A stretch of DNA of 7,110 nucleotides from Hyphomicrobiales bacterium (GTDB taxonomy: Bacteria > Pseudomonadota > Alphaproteobacteria > Rhizobiales > Beijerinckiaceae): contig OMIJ01000153.1 of the NCBI GenBank assembly GCA_900299065.1, positions 1 through 7,110 on the forward strand, read 5' to 3'. A program made the translations under genes and the position numbers. Positions 1 through 5,213 of this stretch are shown piece by piece. Under the pieces are notes generated by a model. The model searched no databases. It saw nothing but the letters and a program-made list of their open reading frames with translations, and had not been told where the DNA came from. Each line of letters begins with the position of its first letter. Position 1 is the stretch's first letter.

Positions 1-606
1 AAAAAAGGTGTTCGTTACCGTTACTATGTTTCTCATGCGCTTCTGCAGAATCAAAAGGACTTAGCGGGATCGGTTGCACGAGTAACCGCACCCGATGTCG
101 AGGCGCTCGTACTCAAGTTACTCAAGGAGCGAATGGACACTTCAGACCAAACGAGTGACCTCGATATTGCAAAAGCTTATATCTCAAGAATCACAGTTTA
201 TGCTGACAGGTTAGAAGTTAAAACACACGATCTACCCAATACAGATACTCTGACGGTCTCCTACGCTCCCAAGTTAATAAGTACCAGAGGCGTAGCGCAT
301 CAACCAACACACTCCGGCACAATAGACAAAGAGACCCGGCAAAAACTTCTTCATGCTATAGCCAGGGCACAAATTTGGAGGGAAAGGCTTTTCTCAAAAG
401 AGATTGTCACGTTGGATGAGATCGCAGCAACTGAGAATTTTGCCGAGCGCCACGTCCGCTTCCTATTACCACTTGCCTATCTGTCGCCACGCATCATTTC
501 CGCTATCGCAAACGGAACAGCACCCAGCAGGCTTACGGTCTCTGGCCTCGCGCGCGCCCTGCCACATAAGTGGTCAGATCAGGAACGCATCCTGCTGAAC
601 CATTAA
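1..606 (+). CDS. Large serine recombinase, C-terminal part (5' end outside window)
   Basis: The frame is open from base 1 and ends at TAA 604-606, giving 201 visible residues. An ATG at 133 is internal, because recombinase-like sequence continues upstream of it. The fragment begins with KKGVRYRYYVS (residues 1-11), the stretch that follows the zinc ribbon in serine recombinases of rhizobia and relatives. Next come a VEALVLKLL helix (33-41), a strand-rich ISRITVYADRLEV segment (61-73) and a helical, HTH-like end (about 135-177). Family members are usually 500-700 residues with an N-terminal resolvase domain holding the catalytic serine; that domain lies outside the window, so activity cannot be judged. 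These enzymes integrate, excise or invert DNA. The gene is AT-richer than the metabolic genes to its right and points toward the tRNA pair, consistent with the edge of an integrated element. The family call is firm; intactness is unknown. Confidence 0.85.
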   Translation, partial: KKGVRYRYYVSHALLQNQKDLAGSVARVTAPDVEALVLKLLKERMDTSDQTSDLDIAKAYISRITVYADRLEVKTHDLPNTDTLTVSYAPKLISTRGVAHQPTHSGTIDKETRQKLLHAIARAQIWRERLFSKEIVTLDEIAATENFAERHVRFLLPLAYLSPRIISAIANGTAPSRLTVSGLARALPHKWSDQERILLNH

Positions 607-942
607 GATAAGCTCTATTAGCACCCTCGTTCATATTCACGGACTACTCAGGGAGGGATAATGGACATGAAGCGCTTCAGTAATATTCGTCATTTTGAAT
701 AGCGCTATTTCCAAAATTGGCTTCCTTAAACTCGTCTGCCCCCCTGATAACTGGTCTGGGCGTATAGACACAGGAATACCGGAGATTTCAAAATCAACCC
801 ACCAGACTGGGCTTAAAAACTCGGGAAATTTTAGTGAAATAAAGGCCAGAAAAATCTGGGCTACAAATCTAATGCGTAAAAAGCCCTATAAAAGCGGCTT
901 TTTACACGACTGGTCGCAAATGTCTGACCATTATGAAATGCA
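607..942. other. AT-rich intergenic stretch beside recombinase, no convincing gene
   Basis: These 336 bp separate the recombinase stop from the 3' end of tRNA-Gln. A 13-codon reading frame at 661-702 has a strong Shine-Dalgarno (GGAGG at 652-656, 4 nt before ATG) but resembles nothing I know. A longer open frame from 695 runs antisense through the tRNA and is not credible. CTGGGC occurs at 756-761, 807-812 and 856-861, roughly every 50 bp. A small hairpin (CCAGA-AAAA-TCTGG, 846-859) precedes the terminator at 876-905. Non-coding DNA next to a serine recombinase gene is where an attachment site would be expected, but none can be identified without an unoccupied site for comparison. Confidence 0.5.
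876..905 (-). terminator. Hairpin terminator downstream of tRNA-Gln
   Basis: GTAAAAAGCC (876-885) and GGCTTTTTAC (896-905) form a perfect 10-bp stem around a 10-nt loop. Read on the minus strand the structure lies 37 nt past the CCA end of tRNA-Gln, and its second arm carries five T's. This suits an intrinsic terminator for that tRNA. The stem is symmetric, so it could also stop plus-strand transcription coming from the recombinase side. Confidence 0.6.
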
Positions 943-1017
943 TGGCTGGGGCGGGAGGATTCGAACCTCCGTATGGCGGAATCAAAATCCGCTGCCTTAC
1001 CGCTTGGCGACGCCCCA
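943..1017 (-). tRNA. tRNA-Gln (anticodon TTG)
   Basis: The minus strand folds as a complete 75-nt cloverleaf. It has a 7-bp acceptor stem (TGGGGCG / CGCCCCA), a D-arm with GCC/GGC, an anticodon stem GCGGA/TCCGC with loop TTTTGAT (anticodon TTG, reading CAA), a 5-nt variable loop, and a T-arm GGAGG-TTCGAAT-CCTCC. The discriminator is G and CCA is encoded at 945-943. The U1-A72 end pair is typical of tRNA-Gln. Its 3' end faces the recombinase fragment, the usual orientation of a tRNA flanking an integrated element. It is divergent from tRNA-Pro, 243 bp away. Confidence 0.97.
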
Positions 1018-1056
1018 ATAGCCCATTGCCAGAGAATCCCTCAGCAATGCGAGCGG

Positions 1057-1085
1057 ACCATAGAGCCACAGCTGCAAGCTCGCAA
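1057..1085 (-). promoter_or_regulatory. Candidate promoter of tRNA-Gln
   Basis: On the minus strand, TTGCGA (1085-1080) and TATGGT (1062-1057) are separated by exactly 17 nt and fit a housekeeping sigma promoter. Transcription would start near 1050, leaving a leader of about 33 nt before the tRNA. That matches the leader length predicted for the divergent tRNA-Pro. This is assigned by eye from consensus and spacing only. Confidence 0.4.
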
Positions 1086-1192
1086 TATGTCTCTGTCATT
1101 TATCTGCTCTTAGGGGTTAAAGACCTGCCAATCCTTGGATTACTCCACTCATCCGGCACTGCCCTGAAGCGGTAGGCAGATCGAATTGCCCC

Positions 1193-1221
1193 TTGTCGGC
1201 CCCTGCCGGCATCGCTATAAG
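1193..1221 (+). promoter_or_regulatory. Candidate promoter of tRNA-Pro
   Basis: TTGTCG (1193-1198) and TATAAG (1216-1221) are spaced by 17 nt, a good match to an alphaproteobacterial housekeeping promoter. The start would fall near 1228, about 33 nt before the tRNA. No terminator lies between tRNA-Pro and the copper chaperone gene, so this promoter could also supply read-through into that gene. Confidence 0.5.
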
Positions 1222-1260
1222 ATCGGCACTTTCCAGGTTTCGGTGATTGTTGCCGTTAGT

Positions 1261-1337
1261 CGGAGTGTAGCGCAGCCTGGTAGCGCACCTCGTTCGGGAC
1301 GAGGGGGTCGGAGGTTCGAATCCTCTCACTCCGACCA
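1261..1337 (+). tRNA. tRNA-Pro (anticodon CGG)
   Basis: This is a complete 77-nt cloverleaf: acceptor CGGAGTG / CACTCCG, anticodon stem CCTCG/CGAGG with loop TTCGGGA (anticodon CGG, reading CCG), T-arm with TTCGAAT, discriminator A and encoded CCA at 1335-1337. The C1-G72 end pair is characteristic of bacterial tRNA-Pro. Its T-arm shares a 16-nt string with that of the neighbouring tRNA-Gln, in inverted orientation. A copper chaperone gene begins about 52 bp downstream on the same strand. Confidence 0.97.
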
Positions 1338-1389
1338 TTATATTTTCAATATGTTAGGGTCGTTTACCCATAATCCTGACTGGATCCTC

Positions 1390-1959
1390 ATGCTCATGAC
1401 GTCACGCTCATTGTCACTTTGCGCCGGCCTGGCTCTTGCCCTTACCCTTGGTCCGATTGCCCCCTTGTCGGGCACAATCGGAACCGCCCAAGCCCAAACC
1501 AGTTTCACTTTGGATAAATTACAGATCTCCACCCCCTGGTCACGCGCAACGCCCAAGGGCGCACCTGTGGGCGGAGCCTATCTGACCATTACCAATACGG
1601 GCGCTGAGGCGGATCGCTTCATAGGCGTCACCAGCCCACAGGCAGGCAAAATCGAACTGCATGAGATGCGCATGGAGGGCAATGTCATGGTCATGCGCCC
1701 GCTGGCCAATGGCCTCGAAATCAAGCCCGGCACCAAAGTTACTTTGGAGCCCAATGGCTATCATCTCATGTTGTTGGATTTGAAAAAGCCATTGGAACAG
1801 GGCGGCCATTTTGCCGCAACCCTCATTTTCGAAAAAGCCGGCAAAGTCGATGTTGATTTCACCATCGCCCCAATGGGTGCGCGCAGCCCCGATGCGAGCA
1901 AAGCCCCTAATGACAAAATGAAAGAAGAGATGAACCATTCCATGGAGCATCATCACTAA
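1390..1959 (+). CDS. Periplasmic copper chaperone PCu(A)C family protein
   Basis: The 189-residue product is a small secreted copper-binding protein of the family that delivers Cu(I) for cytochrome c oxidase CuA or CuB assembly or handles periplasmic copper. An N-terminal signal peptide has R6, a hydrophobic run over about 8-26 and a likely cleavage after AQA (33-35). The mature domain carries the diagnostic ligands: HEM (H91, M93), M102 before RP, and HLM (H125, M127). Spacing is H-X10-M and then X22-H-X-M. The tail (171-189) is rich in Met and His, ending in three histidines, and probably adds metal ligands. The frame extends back through tRNA-Pro, so an upstream start is excluded; ATG 1390 or 1396 best place the signal peptide, and ATG 1351 would add 13 residues. 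The Shine-Dalgarno is weak. No Sco, cox or copper-export partner is adjacent. The gene ends at a strong terminator shared with the converging gene. Confidence 0.88.
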   Translation: MLMTSRSLSLCAGLALALTLGPIAPLSGTIGTAQAQTSFTLDKLQISTPWSRATPKGAPVGGAYLTITNTGAEADRFIGVTSPQAGKIELHEMRMEGNVMVMRPLANGLEIKPGTKVTLEPNGYHLMLLDLKKPLEQGGHFAATLIFEKAGKVDVDFTIAPMGARSPDASKAPNDKMKEEMNHSMEHHH

Positions 1960-1981
1960 GCCTGCGAAGGCAGCCCAATAA

Positions 1982-2014
1982 AAAAGGATCTGAAGCAGAG
2001 CTTCAGATCCTTTT
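1982..2014. terminator. Bidirectional intrinsic terminator
   Basis: A perfect 15-bp stem (1982-1996 with 2000-2014) closes a 3-nt AGA loop. Its outer four pairs are A-T, so there is a T run on the 3' side and an A run on the 5' side. That lets it work in both directions. It sits 22 bp after the PCuAC stop and 23 bp beyond the end of the converging TctC-like gene, and so serves both. Confidence 0.9.
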
Positions 2015-2037
2015 ATTTTGGTCAGGGTGATGAGCCC

Positions 2038-3078
2038 TTATTTGGCCTTGTCATCAATCGCGATCATTTCAGCCGCCTTCTTAACCACATCCTTAGGGGT
2101 TGCATAGGCTTCTTGCACGATCTTCTGCAATGTCTCGCCGGGCACAGCGGTGATTTCAAGTTTCAGCTTATCAGCCTCAGCCAGAAAATCGGGATCTTTC
2201 ATCGTATCCATGAAAGCTGTGCGCAATGCGGTCAGACGATCAGCCGGTATGCCGGGGGGCCCGAGGAAGGGACGACCCAGAACCTGACGGGCAAAGATCA
2301 GACGGAATATCTGCTTCTGCTCTTCGGTTTGTGCCAAATCCATAATCAGCGGCACATCGGGAAGGTCAGCATGCTTAGACAGCGACAATTGCACAAGAAT
2401 ATTGATCTTCTTGTCCTTCAGCCAACCAGCCTGCGTTGATTTCACGCTTGACCAGGACCAGCCGCAACGCCCCTGCACTTCGCCGCGCTCCATCGCCAGA
2501 TTGACCTCATTGCCGCCGGGATAGCCCACAACCAGCTTCATCTTTGTACCAAGCACTGCATTTATGATGCGCGGGAATTGATCCGTATCAGCAGAGCCGC
2601 CCGTACCGCCCACAATCATTTGCTTGGTCTTGAGATCATCGAATTTGGTAATGCCGCTGGTTGCATTCCAGCCAACACAGACGCTCACTTCATCATTAGC
2701 GCTGCCAATCCAGCTGAACTTCGTGCCATCAAATTGTGCGCCTTGCAGACCAAACAGAGTATCAAAGGCCAATCCACGAGCAACAGTACCAAAGGCGGTG
2801 CCATCCTTGGGGGCAACATTATAGAGGTAATTGGCTGCGCGCATGGAGCCCGCACCATCCATATTTTTCACCACAACTGTGGGATTGCCGGGAATGTGCC
2901 GACCCATGAAACGCGCAACAATACGGCCATAGACATCATAGCCGCCGCCAGTCGAATAGCCGACATAGAGATCAACCGTCTTGCCCTTGTAAAACTCCGC
3001 CGGGGTCTGGGCTAAAGCTGAGCCTGATGCCAGCCCTAGAGCAACCAGAGCAATCAAGCCTCTGATCTGAAATTTCAT
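2038..3078 (-). CDS. Tripartite tricarboxylate transporter substrate-binding protein (TctC/Bug family)
   Basis: The 346-residue product is a periplasmic solute-binding protein of the Bug/TctC family. Such proteins capture carboxylates or related organic acids for TctAB transporters. A signal peptide spans 1-23: K2 and R6, a hydrophobic core over 8-17, then ALA before Gln24. The mature start, PAEFYKGKTVDLYVGYSTGG, is the characteristic first strand and glycine loop, followed by GRIVARFMGRHIPGNP, NMDGAGSM and LGPPGIP. Start 3078 is chosen because GGAGAG lies 5 nt upstream and the signal peptide begins there; the frame stays open 30 codons further up without such support. Two cysteines (in SVCVGW and GRCGWSW) could form a disulfide. 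No tctA or tctB is nearby, which is common for Bug proteins. It is divergent from the LhgO-like gene, so a shared regulatory region is possible. The ligand cannot be read from sequence. Confidence 0.9.
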   Translation of the reverse strand: MKFQIRGLIALVALGLASGSALAQTPAEFYKGKTVDLYVGYSTGGGYDVYGRIVARFMGRHIPGNPTVVVKNMDGAGSMRAANYLYNVAPKDGTAFGTVARGLAFDTLFGLQGAQFDGTKFSWIGSANDEVSVCVGWNATSGITKFDDLKTKQMIVGGTGGSADTDQFPRIINAVLGTKMKLVVGYPGGNEVNLAMERGEVQGRCGWSWSSVKSTQAGWLKDKKINILVQLSLSKHADLPDVPLIMDLAQTEEQKQIFRLIFARQVLGRPFLGPPGIPADRLTALRTAFMDTMKDPDFLAEADKLKLEITAVPGETLQKIVQEAYATPKDVVKKAAEMIAIDDKAK

Positions 3079-3274
3079 CTGTACTCTCCAATTTGAGGGC
3101 GAAGCCTCATGCATGTTTCTTGGCTCTGCCGATGCCTGATCTAACAGCCAAAGGCAAGAAAAAAGCAAATCAAAGGCCTCAAACGGGGTAAAGCCGCCTT
3201 ATTCTGACCCTGGATAAGCTTGCCAGCACTAAAATGAAGCCCTAAGGCAGTTTTAATACGCAAGTTTGGAGCAA
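3079..3274. promoter_or_regulatory. Divergent intergenic region between TctC-like and LhgO-like genes
   Basis: These 196 bp hold the start signals of two divergent genes. The TctC-like gene has GGAGAG at 3089-3084. An A-rich run (3158-3164) sits between two direct copies of CAAAGGC (3149-3155 and 3171-3177), 22 bp apart and hence on the same helix face. Facing the plus-strand gene, TTGCCA-N17-TAAGGC upstream of 3245 is only a poor promoter candidate. I could not identify a convincing -10 element for either gene. Confidence 0.35.
3084..3089 (-). promoter_or_regulatory. Ribosome binding site fixing the TctC-like start
   Basis: GGAGAG on the minus strand lies 5 nt before ATG 3078. It decides this start over the longer open frame that would begin at 3168. 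Confidence 0.75.
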
Positions 3275-4411
3275 ATGGATCGAATGGCGCGCAGCGCGGA
3301 CATAGATTGCCTGATTATAGGGGCAGGCGTTGTGGGTCTTGCAATTGCCCGCCAACTCGCACTCGGGGGCCGCGAAACTCTGGTACTCGAAGCCAATAAG
3401 AGCATTGGCCAGGGCATTTCCTCGCGCAATAGCGAGGTCATTCATGCCGGCATTTATTACCCAAAGGATTCCCTCAAGGCGCAATTCTGCCTTGCGGGCC
3501 GCAAGGCGCTTTATGAATTTTGCCAATCGCACAAAATCCCACATCAACGCTGTGGCAAATTGCTCGTTGCCGCCAGCCCTGACCAGCTCGATCAAGTGCT
3601 CGCCATTCAAGCCAAGGCTAAAGCCAATGGTGTTGATGATCTCACCCTCATCGACAGAGCGAGCCTGAAAGCCATGGAGCCAGAGGTGGAAGGCGTGATG
3701 GCGCTGCACTCCCCTTCAACCGGCATCATTGATTCCCATGCCTTGATGCTGGCCTTGCAAGGCGATGCCGAGGCCCATGGCTGCGCTTTTGCCTTTCAGT
3801 CTGCGCTCGAGCATGGCCGCATTGAGAATGGCATGTTCCATCTGCAGATCGGTGGACCTGACCCCATGCAGATCAGTGCCAATCATCTCATCCTAAGTGC
3901 TGGCCTTGCCATGCCACGCTTGGCAAAAAATCTGCACGGCCTGCCAAGTCAGAGCATTCCTGCCTATGGCTTTGCCAAGGGCAATTATTTCTCTCTCTCG
4001 CGCCGCGCACCCTTTTCTCATCTCATCTATCCCGTGCCAGAACCCGGCGGGCTTGGGATTCATCTCACGCTCGATTTATCCGGGCGCGGCAAATTCGGTC
4101 CTGATGTCGAATGGCTCGAAGAGAGTGATGATCGCAACATTGATTATCGAGTGAACCCGCAACGCGCAGAAAAATTCTACGCTGCCATTCGTAAATATTG
4201 GCCGGGCCTGCGCGATGGAGACTTGAACCCGGATTATTCTGGCGTAAGGCCCAAAATCACCCGCCCCGGCGAGCCCGATGCCGATTTCCTGATTCAGGAT
4301 GCCAGAAGTCATAATGTGCCTGGTCTGATTGCGCTATACGGTATTGAAAGTCCGGGACTCACATCAAGTATGGCGATTGGCGAATATATTGCCAGACACA
4401 TCAATGCGTGA
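3275..4411 (+). CDS. FAD-dependent hydroxyacid oxidoreductase, L-2-hydroxyglutarate oxidase (LhgO)-like
   Basis: The 378-residue product belongs to the DAO-fold flavoproteins nearest the L-2-hydroxyglutarate oxidase/dehydrogenase group, which oxidises L-2-hydroxyglutarate to 2-oxoglutarate. Residues 11-39 form the FAD-binding Rossmann start with GAGVVG (16-21) and the ribose-binding E39. SSRNSEVIHAGIYY (49-62) is the family signature next to the flavin. DYSGVRPKI (320-328) and GIESPGLTSS (356-365) are the conserved C-terminal flavin and substrate loops. E. coli LhgO is about 420 residues, so this is a somewhat short member. There is no signal peptide or membrane segment. The start is uncertain: GGAG at 3268-3271 is 3 nt from ATG 3275 and 12 nt from ATG 3284, and TTG 3266 is also in frame. 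The crotonase gene follows after 19 bp, so the two probably form one operon. Family is confident; substrate is inferred. Confidence 0.85.
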   Translation: MDRMARSADIDCLIIGAGVVGLAIARQLALGGRETLVLEANKSIGQGISSRNSEVIHAGIYYPKDSLKAQFCLAGRKALYEFCQSHKIPHQRCGKLLVAASPDQLDQVLAIQAKAKANGVDDLTLIDRASLKAMEPEVEGVMALHSPSTGIIDSHALMLALQGDAEAHGCAFAFQSALEHGRIENGMFHLQIGGPDPMQISANHLILSAGLAMPRLAKNLHGLPSQSIPAYGFAKGNYFSLSRRAPFSHLIYPVPEPGGLGIHLTLDLSGRGKFGPDVEWLEESDDRNIDYRVNPQRAEKFYAAIRKYWPGLRDGDLNPDYSGVRPKITRPGEPDADFLIQDARSHNVPGLIALYGIESPGLTSSMAIGEYIARHINA

Positions 4412-4419
4412 ACCTCAAC

Positions 4420-4424
4420 AGGAG
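4420..4424 (+). promoter_or_regulatory. Ribosome binding site fixing the crotonase start
   Basis: AGGAG lies 6 nt before ATG 4431, in the short gap after the LhgO-like stop. It favours 4431 over in-frame ATG 4404, which overlaps the upstream gene and has no such site. Confidence 0.75.
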
Positions 4425-4430
4425 CAAGCC

Positions 4431-5210
4431 ATGGGCTGCATAGTCTATGAATCAAGCAATGGCATTGCACGCCTCACGCTCAATCAACCCGACAAGCTCA
4501 ACGCAATGTCCTATGATATGTGGCTGGCTTTGGCCGATTCGATCGAGCGCGCTGAAGCTGATCCGGCTATACGCGTCATGTCACTCATCGGTGAGGGAAC
4601 GAAAGCCTTTTGCGCAGGCGCCGATATTTCGCAATTTCAAGTCAAGCGCAATGATCCCGCCTCGGTGAAAGCCTATGAAGAGGCCGTGAGCGCAGCCTTC
4701 AACGCGCTCCTAAATGCTAACAAACCCAGCATAGCTTTGATCAGGGGCATTTGCTTTGGCGGTGGTCTGGCATTGGCTCTGTGCTGCGATATACGCTTGA
4801 GTGACAGCACTGCGCGCTTTCGTATTCCCGCCGCACGTCTCGGCCTTGGGTATGCGCATGCCAATATTGAAACTATGGTATCGAAGATCGGACTCAATGC
4901 CGCAAGCGACCTTCTCTTATCTGCGCGCATAGCCAATGCACAGGAAGGTCTACGTCTTGGCCTTATCAATCAGATCTTCACTGAGGATTTTGCCAAACAG
5001 GCAGAAGATTATCTCAGCGAAATCGCCACCAATGCCCCGCTGACCTTGCGTGCGATCAAAAATTCACTACGCGAACTCAGCAAGCCAGAGGCCAGACGCG
5101 ATCTCGCTTCGGCTCATGCGCTTGTGCAGGCGTGTTTCGACAGTGCAGATTATCAAGAAGGCCAGGCAGCTTTTGCTGCCAAGCGCAAACCGCAGTTTCA
5201 GGGCCGCTGA
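4431..5210 (+). CDS. Enoyl-CoA hydratase/isomerase (crotonase) family protein lacking the hydratase glutamates
   Basis: The 259-residue product has the usual crotonase-fold length and motifs. It has the N-terminal RLTLNQPDKLNAM (14-26), the first oxyanion-hole loop AFCAGADIS (59-67) that binds the acyl-CoA thioester carbonyl, and the second, GICFGGGLALALCCDI (106-121). The family then follows with FRIPAARLGLGY (130-141). Aligned by eye to rat enoyl-CoA hydratase, the two catalytic glutamates (Glu144 and Glu164) correspond to A114 and A134, with the 20-residue spacing kept. The classical syn-hydration mechanism is therefore unlikely; isomerase, thioesterase, decarboxylase or lyase activity on a CoA ester is possible. 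The IPAARLGLGY form recurs in alphaproteobacterial proteins annotated as enoyl-CoA hydratase, so it is probably a subfamily trait and not decay. The gene appears translationally grouped with the LhgO-like gene and its stop is 3 bp from the converging FAH-family stop. Confidence 0.87.
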   Translation: MGCIVYESSNGIARLTLNQPDKLNAMSYDMWLALADSIERAEADPAIRVMSLIGEGTKAFCAGADISQFQVKRNDPASVKAYEEAVSAAFNALLNANKPSIALIRGICFGGGLALALCCDIRLSDSTARFRIPAARLGLGYAHANIETMVSKIGLNAASDLLLSARIANAQEGLRLGLINQIFTEDFAKQAEDYLSEIATNAPLTLRAIKNSLRELSKPEARRDLASAHALVQACFDSADYQEGQAAFAAKRKPQFQGR

Positions 5211-5213
5211 GTT

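Noticed and set aside
695..1021. A 108-codon plus-strand frame starting at TTG
   Set aside because: Its last third is the antisense of tRNA-Gln, it has no family resemblance or ribosome site, and such tRNA-spanning frames are a known annotation artefact.
902..1338. Several short frames over the tRNA genes and their gap, including ones encoding GGFEPP-like peptides
   Set aside because: GGFEPP and RFESS strings are the classic conceptual translations of tRNA T-arms, not proteins.
1186..1389. A longer N-terminus for the copper chaperone
   Set aside because: It would be translated through tRNA-Pro and would bury the signal peptide.
1540..1956. A 138-codon minus-strand frame opposite the copper chaperone gene
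   Set aside because: It is complementary to a well-supported gene, carries no known motif and would start from the far side of the terminator.
3079..3168. A 30-residue N-terminal extension of the TctC-like protein
   Set aside because: A clean signal peptide and a GGAGAG ribosome site place the start at 3078.
3242..3709. A 155-codon minus-strand frame opposite the LhgO-like gene
   Set aside because: It is a shadow of a gene with strong family motifs and has no recognisable domain of its own.
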